This document shows, piece by piece, positions 23,972-30,338 of a stretch of 30,338 bases of DNA (positions are counted from its first letter, which is position 1; each line of letters starts with the position of its first letter). Below the pieces are notes generated by a model. The model was not told the DNA's origin, did no database searches, and saw only the letters and a list, made by a program, of their open reading frames with translations. The DNA comes from CAUVKI01 sp963552605 (GTDB lineage: Bacteria > Bacillota > Clostridia > Tissierellales > Peptoniphilaceae): contig CAUVKI010000022.1 in assembly GCA_963552605.1 (NCBI GenBank), positions 1-30,338 of the forward strand, read 5' to 3'. The position numbers were made by a program, and so were the translations under genes.

Positions 23972-24029
23972 GGTTTATGTGTTTATTTAATTTGCGGTAT
24001 TTATAATTTCCAAACATTGAGCTGTCGAA
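23972..24029 (+). pseudogene. Remnant of an IS5-type transposase 3' end (copy A)
   Basis: A stretch of about 58 bp is nearly identical to the end of the decayed transposase at 28.77-28.83 kb: both share TTTAATTTGCGG, ATTTATAATTTCC and ACATTGAG, with single-base differences and one 1-bp indel. Translated, it gives GLCVYLICGIYNFQ, against GLRVSLICGIYNFQ in the other copy, the C-terminus of IS5-family DDE transposases. Further upstream the resemblance fades. It has no function as a gene; it marks a former insertion between rpmH and flaG. Confidence 0.75.
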
Positions 24030-24140
24030 CAGATCCGTACCATAAGTAAAATTTTTGGAAAATATGCTTTTAACTCGTGTGCCTTAAGTATTTTGGAAAT
24101 AGAAGTTGTGTGAATAATGACAGAAAATTTTTAAAACGGG

Positions 24141-24168
24141 TAAAGAAAGATTATAGACTTACCGATAG
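24141..24168 (+). promoter_or_regulatory. Sigma-28 (SigD/FliA) type promoter of the flagellar operon
   Basis: TAAA (24141-24144) and ACCGATAG (24161-24168) are separated by 16 bp, close to the flagellar sigma consensus TAAA-N15-GCCGATAA. It lies about 87 bp upstream of flaG. This fits the late class of the genes that follow (filament cap and chaperones). No good sigma-A promoter is seen nearby. Confidence 0.72.
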
Positions 24169-24254
24169 AATAGGCGGATACGAGTGGGGTGTCTATTCCG
24201 CTTTGTATTTTGGGTTTCGTGCCCGAATTTATATTTGTTAAAGAGGAGGTGCAA

Positions 24255-24674
24255 ATGAACATGGAGGTTCAAGGAGTTAATATTGGTTTGCAAGGTCAGA
24301 TTGCGGTGGATTATCCTCAATCTCAGCAAAGTGTCCCGGCTGATGAACGTGTGGTGCCCAAGCAGGAGTCTTCACCGGTAAATCCTTATGACAAGAGGTC
24401 GCAGGGGGATGATTTTTTTACAAAAAAAATTGATCCGGAAAAAGAAGAAGATATTGAAAAAGTACAAGATGCGGTGAAAAAAGCCAATAAGATTTTAGAG
24501 CCGAGCTTCAGACATTTTAAGATGTCCGTTCACAAGGCAACACACCGTGTGATTGTTAAAGTGATGGATTCCGCCACGGATAAAGTCATCCGTGAGGTTC
24601 CGAGTGAAAAATTCTTGGATATGGTCTCAGGATTTATTGAGATGGCGGGAATTATGGTAGATAAAAGAGCTTAA
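24255..24674 (+). CDS. flaG: FlaG-family flagellar protein
   Basis: Protein of 139 aa. The C-terminal half (about 65-139) is the FlaG domain, with HKATHRVIVKVMDSATDKVI then REVPSEKFLDM and the end GIMVDKRA. The N-terminal half is Gln/Pro/Ser-rich and probably disordered. FlaG proteins are linked to filament length control and usually stand before fliD, as here. ATG 24255 follows AAAGAGGAGGTG; the frame is open further upstream but runs into the leader. Confidence 0.9.
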   Translation: MNMEVQGVNIGLQGQIAVDYPQSQQSVPADERVVPKQESSPVNPYDKRSQGDDFFTKKIDPEKEEDIEKVQDAVKKANKILEPSFRHFKMSVHKATHRVIVKVMDSATDKVIREVPSEKFLDMVSGFIEMAGIMVDKRA

Positions 24675-24685
24675 GGAGGTATCAG

Positions 24686-26353
24686 ATGAGTACCAATTTT
24701 AATCGTATAACCGGCATGGCTACGGGTATGGATACCGATGCTATGGTTAAAAATATGGTTAAGGCACAGAGGAAAAAAGTTGACAGACAGGAAAAGAATA
24801 AGACTCTGGCTCAATGGAGAAAAGACGCCTATAATTCCGCTAATAAGAGTCTTGCGGATTTTATCCTGAAGGCAAAAAAGGATCTGGGACTTACGAGTTC
24901 TGCCGGAAGCGCAAGTTATGATATATCCTACAAGAGTTTGGATTATATCAAAAAAGTTTCTCTTTCAAATGATTCAATTGCGGACGCTTCGGTGAAAGCG
25001 GACGCAAAGGTTTCTTCTTTTTCCCTTGAAGTCAAAAAACTTGCCTCGGGTGCTTCAAAGACTGTATCTGTAGATTCCGGAGAAACTTTGGGCAAAGATT
25101 TGCAGATGGAATTGAATGTGAACGGAAAGAAACATAGGATTTCCTTAAACGGGAAAGACGGCGGAGATGTAACCTATAAGCAGCTTGCGGATAAGATTAA
25201 CAGCATGAATATCGGGGTTAACGCCACCTACGCCATTGACAGCACCGGCAAGGGAGTATTCAGTATGACTACCGTAAAGACGGGCCCCGAAGCGACACTT
25301 AGCGCAGGTGTGTATGTTGGCGGAAATCAAAAGTTCAACAACAATATGTTGGTAAATGCAAAGGGTGAGATGGCGAAGGTCAACTTCAACGGAACTGAGC
25401 TTCAATATGACTCAAATTCCATTGAAATCCAAGGCGTAAAACTAAAATTGAAGGGGACGACAAAGCCCGGAGAGAAGCTCAATGTCAATGTCTCAAACAA
25501 CACTGACGAAGTATTCAACAGAATTAAAAAATTCGTTGAGGACTATAATAAACTTGTTGACGATGTGGGTGGGCTTACCAATATCAGCCGTAAAAAGCTT
25601 AACAAAAGAACCCATGAATACTATCAGCCTTTGACCGACGAAGAAAAGAAAGGTCTTTCAGAAGACGAGCTTAAAAAATGGGAAGAGAATGCAAAAACCG
25701 GTTTGCTTCATAGAGATCCGGCGATAAGGAAGATTTTTGAAAATAACAGAACGGATCTCTATAAATTCTTCATAAACGATGCTAACGGAAATACCACCAA
25801 CCCTTTCGGACACCTCACAAACATAGGAATTTCCACCGTGAAATACACCAAAGGCTCTGCGGGAGGAAAACTTCAAATAGATGAAACCGCTCTTAGGGCG
25901 GCGATCGATAAAGATCCCGAAAAAGTTATGGAATTGCTCTTTTCGGAGGGTAAAAAAGCCGAAGTGCCTACCTCTTTTGACGGCGTGCTGTATAAAAAAG
26001 GTGAGGTTATCAAGGAAACAAGGGGAGTATTTTCCCGTATCTTCGACAATATAAAGAGTGGAATGAAAGAGATAGTAAAGACCGCAGGTCCCGGAAAAGA
26101 TGCTGAGCTTCTTAGGAAAGTGGACAGCAGGATAATGTTGGATTTTGTCACACATGGAGGAAAGAGCGGGCAAGGCGGAGTTTCCGACTTGGATTTCGAC
26201 ATTATGAACCACGAGAAGAAGATAAGTTCTCTTACGGATCTTCTCCATAAGAAAGAGGATTTCTACTATAACAAATTTGCCCGCATGGAATCTCTGGTTG
26301 CCAAGATGCAGCATCAGCAGCAATCTATGTCCGCACAGCTCGGGCGTCAGTAA
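24686..26353 (+). CDS. fliD: Flagellar filament capping protein FliD
   Basis: Hook-associated protein 2 of 555 aa, which forms the cap that folds exported flagellin at the filament tip. The N-terminus has the family motif RITGMATGMDTDAMVKNMVKAQ. The central part has variable beta domains, and the C-terminal helix region includes DFDIMNHEKKISSLTDLLHKK, KFARMESLVAKMQHQQQSM (the conserved FliD end with F..ME..m..m). The start follows TTAAGGAGG and is 11 bp after flaG. Exported by the flagellar type III apparatus; not cleaved. Confidence 0.95.
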   Translation: MSTNFNRITGMATGMDTDAMVKNMVKAQRKKVDRQEKNKTLAQWRKDAYNSANKSLADFILKAKKDLGLTSSAGSASYDISYKSLDYIKKVSLSNDSIADASVKADAKVSSFSLEVKKLASGASKTVSVDSGETLGKDLQMELNVNGKKHRISLNGKDGGDVTYKQLADKINSMNIGVNATYAIDSTGKGVFSMTTVKTGPEATLSAGVYVGGNQKFNNNMLVNAKGEMAKVNFNGTELQYDSNSIEIQGVKLKLKGTTKPGEKLNVNVSNNTDEVFNRIKKFVEDYNKLVDDVGGLTNISRKKLNKRTHEYYQPLTDEEKKGLSEDELKKWEENAKTGLLHRDPAIRKIFENNRTDLYKFFINDANGNTTNPFGHLTNIGISTVKYTKGSAGGKLQIDETALRAAIDKDPEKVMELLFSEGKKAEVPTSFDGVLYKKGEVIKETRGVFSRIFDNIKSGMKEIVKTAGPGKDAELLRKVDSRIMLDFVTHGGKSGQGGVSDLDFDIMNHEKKISSLTDLLHKKEDFYYNKFARMESLVAKMQHQQQSMSAQLGRQ

Positions 26354-26365
26354 GGAGACGATTTA

Positions 26366-26767
26366 ATGGCAAAAGATCCATTAAGTGCGTATAAACAAAA
26401 TTCGGTTATAAATGCAAAACAAGAGGAATTGACTCTTATGCTTTATGATGGCGCATTGAAATTTATGTATATTGCAGACGAAAGGCTTAAAGACGAAAAA
26501 AGGGACATACAAAAAATCTATGACGCTTTCATAAGAGCGCAGGATATAATTGACGAATTAAATGCGACTCTTAATATGGATTACGATAATTCAAAGGATT
26601 TCAGAAGACTTTATGAGTTTATCGGAGATAAGCTTGCGGAAGCAAACATTCTCAAAGATCGCAAACCTTTGGAGGACGCAATAAAAATCACCTCTCAAAT
26701 GCGAGAGCTGTGGAAAGATATGATGAGAGCGGCTAAGGAACAGGCTAAGGCAAGGGGCGATGTATGA
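26366..26767 (+). CDS. fliS: Flagellin-specific chaperone FliS
   Basis: Helical chaperone of 133 aa that binds the C-terminus of flagellin and prevents its polymerisation in the cytoplasm. Family marks are DPLSAYKQNSVINAKQEELTLMLYDGALKF at the start (given here in its key part LTLMLYDGALKF) and the helices with IYDAFIRAQDIIDELNATL and LYEFIGDKLAEANILKD. AAGGAG precedes the ATG. It overlaps the next gene by 4 bp (ATGA). No flagellin gene is in the window. Confidence 0.94.
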   Translation: MAKDPLSAYKQNSVINAKQEELTLMLYDGALKFMYIADERLKDEKRDIQKIYDAFIRAQDIIDELNATLNMDYDNSKDFRRLYEFIGDKLAEANILKDRKPLEDAIKITSQMRELWKDMMRAAKEQAKARGDV

Positions 26768-27171
26768 CAACTGAAGAAATCTTATTGCTGCTTGACAGAA
26801 AGTATGAGCTTTTGAAAATTATTTCGTGTGATGCACTGGAACAATGGGAAAATATTGAAATGGAGGATTTGGACGCTTTGGAATATGTGATAAACCGCAG
26901 AGACAGGTTTATGAGCGAGATTTTAGAGATAGACGAAAAAATCGCCGTTTCCGATTTTAATCAGGGCTTGGAAGAACTGGAAGAAAAAAAGAAGTCCATC
27001 AGAAGCCTTGCATTTGAAATCGCAACTATGGATCGTAAAAATATGATTGCCATGGAAAATCTCATTGAGACGAATAAAGAAGATTTAAAAAAAGTTAAGA
27101 TAGGCATAAAGCTAAATAGTGCTTATAATCCCAATAGTATGGAAAGCTTGCTTATGAATCGGGAATCTTGA
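26764..27171 (+). CDS. FliT/FlgN-like flagellar export chaperone
   Basis: Protein of 135 aa, almost wholly helical and acidic, with Leu-rich heptads (EEILLLLDRKYELLKII, RRDRFMSEILEIDEKIA). It lies directly after fliS with an ATGA overlap, the place of fliT. FliT and FlgN chaperone FliD and the hook-filament junction proteins. The primary sequence is too divergent for a firm family call, so this rests on size, helicity and gene order. It ends 7 bp before an operon terminator. Confidence 0.7.
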   Translation: MTTEEILLLLDRKYELLKIISCDALEQWENIEMEDLDALEYVINRRDRFMSEILEIDEKIAVSDFNQGLEELEEKKKSIRSLAFEIATMDRKNMIAMENLIETNKEDLKKVKIGIKLNSAYNPNSMESLLMNRES

Positions 27172-27177
27172 TATAAA

Positions 27178-27214
27178 AAACCGCATGGATTTTTCTATGC
27201 GGTTTCTTTTTTTT
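27178..27214 (+). terminator. Terminator of flaG-fliD-fliS-fliT
   Basis: AAACCGCAT (27178-27186) pairs with ATGCGGTTT (27197-27205), 9 bp, followed by a T8 run (27207-27214). Confidence 0.85.
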
Positions 27215-27275
27215 GGAAAATGTGTTAGACTGATAGTGGTGGATTTTTATGATTTAAAAAAATAGGAGGGGCAAA

Positions 27276-27815
27276 ATGAAAATCATAATCATAGGCAAAA
27301 ATATGGAGGTTTCCGCTGATTTAAAACAAAGGGCTGAAAAGAAGCTTGCAAAACTTGATAAGTATTTCAAGGAAGAAGTTGAGGCGAATGTGAAGTTTGA
27401 GAAGGTTAAGAATCGCCAAATTCTTGAAATAACGGTTATGCTCCCTAAAACGATTATCAGAGCGGAAGAGGAGTCCGATGATTTCTATAATGCAATTGAT
27501 CGTGCGATAGACGTTTTGGAAAGACAAATTCGCAAGAATAAGACCAAGATAGCTCATCGTCTTAAAGGAACGGATACAATCCGAATGGATTTTTTGGAAG
27601 AGATTGTGCCTGAAGAAAAGGAAGAAAATGATGAAAAACTTTTGGTTAAGAGAAAAAGATTTACGGTAAAACCTATGACGACTGATGAAGCTATTTTGCA
27701 GATGGATTTGCTTCACCATAACTTTTTCGTGTATGTTTCAAGTGAGACGGATCAGGTTGAGATCGTATACAAAAGAAAAGACGGGAACTATGGCCTAATT
27801 GAACCCATCATATAA
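27276..27815 (+). CDS. hpf: Long-form ribosome hibernation promoting factor
   Basis: Protein of 179 aa with two parts. The N-terminal S30AE domain (about 1-98; MKIIIIGKNMEVSADLKQRA, then the strand EITVML and the helix DFYNAIDRAIDVLERQIRK) binds the 30S decoding region. After a linker, the C-terminal dimerisation domain (about 125-179; VKRKRFTVKPMTTDEAILQM, then FFVYVSSETDQVEIVYKRKDG) joins two ribosomes into 100S dimers. The long form is typical of Firmicutes. ATAGGAGGGG precedes the ATG. Single gene with its own terminator; no clear promoter was found in the 60 bp between it and the flagellar terminator. Confidence 0.95.
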   Translation: MKIIIIGKNMEVSADLKQRAEKKLAKLDKYFKEEVEANVKFEKVKNRQILEITVMLPKTIIRAEEESDDFYNAIDRAIDVLERQIRKNKTKIAHRLKGTDTIRMDFLEEIVPEEKEENDEKLLVKRKRFTVKPMTTDEAILQMDLLHHNFFVYVSSETDQVEIVYKRKDGNYGLIEPII

Positions 27816-27836
27816 TCATTGTTTGAATGAGTTTGA

Positions 27837-27872
27837 GAACCGACGGATTATTCGTCGGTTCTTTTGTTTTTT
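27837..27872 (+). terminator. Terminator of hpf
   Basis: GAACCGACG (27837-27845) pairs with CGTCGGTTC (27853-27861), 9 bp, followed by a T-rich run to 27872. Confidence 0.85.
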
Positions 27873-27884
27873 AGAGGGAGGTGT

Positions 27885-27947
27885 ATGCAAGGAAATCAAT
27901 TTTTAAAAACGACTTCATCAAATCTATTGTGTACTATAGTGTTTTAA
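27885..27947 (+). pseudogene. Possible 5' stump of a gene cut by the first 95-bp unit
   Basis: A well-placed GGGAGGTG is followed by ATG 27885 and a frame of 20 codons (MQGNQFLKTTSSNLLCTIVF) that runs into the 95-bp unit and stops at 27947. A good ribosome site before such a short frame suggests the start of a gene whose remainder was lost on insertion. The product is not recognised; chance occurrence is possible. Confidence 0.25.
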
Positions 27948-28029
27948 TCTTATGAGCCGAACAAATAAAAAAAGAAAACGCGGAAATCGCACACAAACTT
28001 GATTCGTAATTCTAAGTTAATCGACTATA
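27935..28029. repeat. 95-bp MITE-like unit, copy 1
   Basis: The unit begins TATAGTG and ends GACTATA, with imperfect inverted ends (TATAGT/ACTATA, TTAA/TTAA, CTTA/TAAG, CGAA/TTCG) that could fold into a long interrupted hairpin. Copy 2 follows after a 10-bp gap. Between the copies the outer 45 bp and the last 30 bp differ at one base in total, while about 11 of the middle 20 bp (27980-27999) differ. TA at the outer edges fits insertion at TA, as for IS630/Tc1-type elements. Confidence 0.75.
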
Positions 28030-28039
28030 CAACGGGTGT

Positions 28040-28134
28040 TATAGTGTTTTAATCTTATGAGCCGAATAAATAAAAAAAGAAAACTCGGGAATTACGAAGA
28101 GGGCTGATTCGTAATTCTAAGTTAATCGACTATA
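28040..28134. repeat. 95-bp MITE-like unit, copy 2
   Basis: Second, directly oriented copy, offset 105 bp from the first. The divergent core is at 28085-28104. It ends 20 bp before the stop codon of an IS630-type transposase fragment, so the unit may be a non-autonomous relative or the terminal repeat of that element. Confidence 0.75.
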
Positions 28135-28154
28135 ATTTGGCTTAGACTATTTCT

Positions 28155-28304
28155 CTAAAGTATTTCACCCGTTTCTTTGTATTTTTTGACCAATTCACCG
28201 ATTGTTTCATAATGCACTTGAAAGATTTTTGCTGTTTTTCTTCGGCTGTTTCCTTTTAGTACATATTCCACAGCTTTCCTTCTTAAATCTTGACTGTATC
28301 TCAT
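28155..28304 (-). pseudogene. IS630-type transposase, N-terminal fragment
   Basis: An intact short frame of 49 aa, MRYSQDLRRKAVEYVLKGNS and on through RRKTAKIFQVHYETIGELVKKYKETGEIL, is the helix-turn-helix start of an IS630-family transposase. The full protein would be about 280-330 aa; the frame stops here at TAG and no DDE catalytic part follows, so the gene is truncated. AGGAG lies just before the ATG, with very short spacing. It could still produce a small DNA-binding peptide, but I treat it as a remnant. Confidence 0.7.
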
Positions 28305-28355
28305 ACTCCTGTTGTATCATATCTTATATGGTGTGTAAAATTAAAATGCTATGCT

Positions 28356-28546
28356 TTGATTTCTCTTAACGAAGAATATCGTGAAAACTTGGAACCGGGA
28401 GCAGCACCATATGACGAGAGGTTAAAAGCATTGAAACCACTTCACGATCAAGGATGCAGAACTTGGGTGAGTATGGAGCCGTATCCGAATCTATCAAAGA
28501 TAAAGAAGAAATGTTTACTCAGTTAAAGGAATGGCTAAATCGCTAA
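28356..28546 (+). pseudogene. Fragment of a radical-SAM (SPL-like family) protein gene
   Basis: In one frame the sequence gives LISLNEEYRENLEPGAAPYD, then ERLKALKPLHDQGCRTWVSMEPYP, which I recognise as an internal segment of a radical-SAM family of Firmicutes (the stretch with EPGAAP, L..L...G..TWVS.EPYP). Reading then leaves that frame near 28487 and a second frame gives ESIKDKEEMFTQLKEWLNR and stops at 28544-28546. The N-terminal part with the CxxxCxxC cluster is missing. So it is a remnant with an internal deletion or frameshift. Both ends abut transposase debris. Confidence 0.6.
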
Positions 28547-28629
28547 GTTCCCATTTAAAGAGGTGTCCACCTACCCGAAGAGAAACACATCGATTGATTT
28601 TTACTGAATGGTAGAAAAGTTCATAGTTA

Positions 28630-28830
28630 AAGAATCACAAACTCTCCCCTAAAGAAAAATAGCATAATAAGAGTGTTTCAAATAAGAGAATTTATGTAGA
28701 ACATGTAAACCGCTATTTAAAAAGATCCCGTCTCTTATCTTCTCGTTATAGAAACAAACGAAGAAAGTTTGGCTTGCGTGTTTCTTTAATTTGCGGCATT
28801 TATAATTTCCAACATTGAGTTATCGAAACT
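28630..28830 (+). pseudogene. IS5-type transposase, decayed C-terminal end (copy B)
   Basis: One frame reads NHKLSPKEK, a TAG at 28660-28662, then HNKSVSNKRIYVEHVNRYLK and RSRLLSSRYRNKRRKFGLRV and SLICGIYNFQH, ending at TGA 28816-28818. The stretch YVEHVNR...LSSRYRNKRR.FGLR...I.GIYN is the hallmark C-terminus of IS5-family DDE transposases, with the last catalytic Glu in VEH. The TAG sits where a Gln would be expected. The rest of the gene is gone. The last 58 bp also occur at 23972-24029. Confidence 0.72.
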
Positions 28831-28917
28831 TTGAATTTATTTTTTGCAACAAAAAAAGACTTATTTAACGTCTGTGTCCAAAGACGATTATTGCAGTCTC
28901 TCTATATTCTGTGTTGT
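28831..28917. other. Spacer region between IS remnant and CRISPR array
   Basis: No gene. Read on the minus strand, downstream of the array, a small hairpin (CGTCT/AGACG, 28869-28888) and a later T7 run occur, which might end the array transcript; the distance between stem and T run makes this weak. The stretch 28547-28629, left of the IS5 remnant, likewise shows nothing recognisable. Confidence 0.3.
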
Positions 28918-28946
28918 ATTTCAATCCACGTACCCAGAAGCACGAC
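28918..28946 (-). repeat. Degenerate terminal CRISPR repeat
   Basis: The first 13 bases (ATTTCAATCCACG) and the last 7 (GCACGAC) match the other repeats, but the middle is TACCCAGAA instead of the stem-loop sequence and the unit is 29 bp long. Loss of the hairpin is usual for the repeat furthest from the leader. Confidence 0.85.
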
Positions 28947-30338
28947 TTTTTGGTTATCCTACGATGTCAACCCCTTTTTAATTTCAATCCACGTGCCTCT
29001 GTGAGGCACGACAAGCTTAACAATTCACCGACTCGCATACCTGTATATTTCAATCCACGTGCCTCTGTGAGGCACGACGAATTTACAGGAAGCTTATCGG
29101 ACGCATCATAATATTTCAATCCACGCGCCTCTGTGAGGCACGACTTTTATACTATAATCCATCTGCAATTACTATAAAATTTCAATCCACGTGCCTCTGT
29201 GAGGCACGACAACCTCGCCTCTCTCACGTTCACTTTTAGGAGATATTTCAATCCACGTGCCTCTGTGAGGCACGACTTCAGGATCCTTTTCTTTCTGCCA
29301 ATTCTTAAGAATTTCAATCCACGTGCCTCTGTGAGGCACGACTGTCTTCCAGATATATTCACTCCTCAACTGAACATTTCAATCCACGTGCCTCTGTGAG
29401 GCACGACATTGAGAACAGTGGTATCGGTGAGAGAGAGTTATCATTTCAATCCACGTGCCTCTGTGAGGCACGACGTCTAGCCCATACTTTGTTGGTAAGC
29501 TCACTCTTATTTCAATCCACGTGCCTCTGTGAGGCACGACTTCCCCTGCTTCGTTATAGATACATACGATATCCATTTCAATCCACGTGCCTCTGTGAGG
29601 CACGACTCGTTATCTTATGTCCTTCTTCTCCGCCCGACATATTTCAATCCACGTGCCTCTGTGAGGCACGACTTGTACCCATCTATATAATTCTCTTGCA
29701 GGAGAGATTTCAATCCACGTGCCTCTGTGAGGCACGACCACGCAATGGAGGCTTTAATCGCTCATAACTACAATTTCAATCCACGCGCCTCTGTGAGGCA
29801 CGACCGGGAGACCACTGTCGCTTTTGCAAGGCAAGCGTATTTCAATCCACGCGCCTCTGTGAGGCACGACTTCCGTGTCTTTCTCTCCGAATAGGTGGAG
29901 TCTTACATTTCAATCCACGCGCCTCTGTGAGGCACGACTAATCACCTTAGTCTTTCTTGTAATATCCACTCTCATTTCAATCCACGCGCCTCTGTGAGGC
30001 ACGACAAAGAGAAAGTACCGAGGTTTATCCGCTAGTTGAATTTCAATCCACGCGCCTCTGTGAGGCACGACTTTGGGGGAACACTTCTCCCGAGAGCGAG
30101 GGAGCAATTTCAATCCACGCGCCTCTGTGAGGCACGACTCGGAGTCGCAAAAGAAAATTTGTTAGATTTTACATTTCAATCCACGCGCCTCTGTGAGGCA
30201 CGACTTACGATATCCGTCAAAACCATATATTGCGCTAGAAATTTCAATCCACGCGCCTCTGTGAGGCACGACTACTGATTTCAATGGGTTTGCTCGAACT
30301 ATGGACATTTCAATCCACGCGCCTCTGTGAGGCACGAC
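28918..30338 (-). CRISPR. CRISPR array, type I-C-like repeats, 22 repeats visible
   Basis: Twenty-one full 32-bp repeats and one degenerate 29-bp repeat alternate with 21 spacers of 33-36 bp, mostly 34. On the plus strand each repeat starts ATTTCAATCCACG and ends GAGGCACGAC. Read on the minus strand it starts GTCGTGCCTC and ends GTGGATTGAAAT, the type I-C form; the stem CGTGCCTC/GAGGCACG closes an ACA loop. The degenerate repeat at the low-coordinate end (28918-28946) marks the old, trailer end. Transcription is therefore leftward, with the leader, newest spacers and any cas genes beyond 30338. The last visible repeat ends exactly at the window edge. No cas gene is in the window. Confidence 0.97.

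Noticed and set aside
23919..24254. Possible oriC between rpmH and flaG
   Set aside because: Only one near-match to a DnaA box (TGTGAATAA near 24110) and no dnaA or box cluster; the region is explained by an IS remnant and the flagellar promoter.
28290..28526. A 78-codon frame taken as a small intact gene
   Set aside because: It is an internal radical-SAM segment with a fused unrelated start and a frame break near 28487; it lacks the iron-sulfur cluster motif, so it is a remnant.
28911..30278. Short open frames on both strands across the array with recurring peptides such as FNPRASVRHD and VPHRGTWIE
   Set aside because: They are translations of the CRISPR repeat itself in different frames, not genes.

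Overview
The window reads as core chromosome of a low-GC, Gram-positive anaerobe of the Clostridia/Tissierellia type. Evidence is the AT-rich sequence, strong purine-rich ribosome binding sites, an L20-leader infC operon, a T-box in front of metNIQ, a walH-walI-rlmH cluster, an rpmH-rnpA-yidD-yidC-khpB cluster, and late flagellar genes under a sigma-28-like promoter. The genus cannot be fixed from the sequence alone.

Layout. 1-3.5 kb (minus): a FecCD/BtuCD-type ABC importer, with a binding protein that carries an extra N-terminal stalk-like domain, a permease and an ATPase. 3.5-5.3 kb (minus): a membrane-anchored MutS-family ATPase. 5.5-9.3 kb (minus): three type IV pilin-like proteins in one operon (a PilX-like pilin without Glu5, a pilin with a von Willebrand A domain, a pilin with Ig-like repeats). 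9.5-11.2 kb (plus): a small GNAT protein and an aldehyde dehydrogenase. 11.2-13.7 kb (minus): infC (AUU start) - rpmI - rplT - a SpoU methylase - zapA, headed by an L20-type attenuator. 13.8-16.6 kb (plus): T-box and metN-metI-metQ. 16.7-18.5 kb (plus): tRNA-Glu(CTC), a terminator, then gltX. 18.5-23.9 kb (minus): rpmH-rnpA-yidD-yidC-khpB, then a small secreted protein-walH-walI-rlmH. 24.2-27.8 kb (plus): flaG-fliD-fliS-fliT-like, then hpf.

The accessory part runs from 27.86 kb to the end. It holds two tandem 95-bp MITE-like units, a truncated IS630-type transposase, a broken radical-SAM gene, the 3' end of a decayed IS5-type transposase, and a type I-C-like CRISPR array (22 repeats visible, cut by the window end). 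The array is transcribed on the minus strand, so its leader and any cas genes should lie beyond the right edge. A second remnant of the same IS5-type 3' end lies between rpmH and flaG. The two remnants, in direct orientation, bracket the flagellar/hpf segment exactly where rpmH would normally adjoin dnaA and oriC, which suggests IS-mediated rearrangement.

I see no complete undescribed system. The items most worth a second look are the vWA/Ig modular pilin operon with its Trp-rich insertion, the 95-bp units with near-identical arms and a divergent 20-bp core, the IS5 remnants flanking the flagellar block, and the two-allele pattern of the CRISPR repeats.
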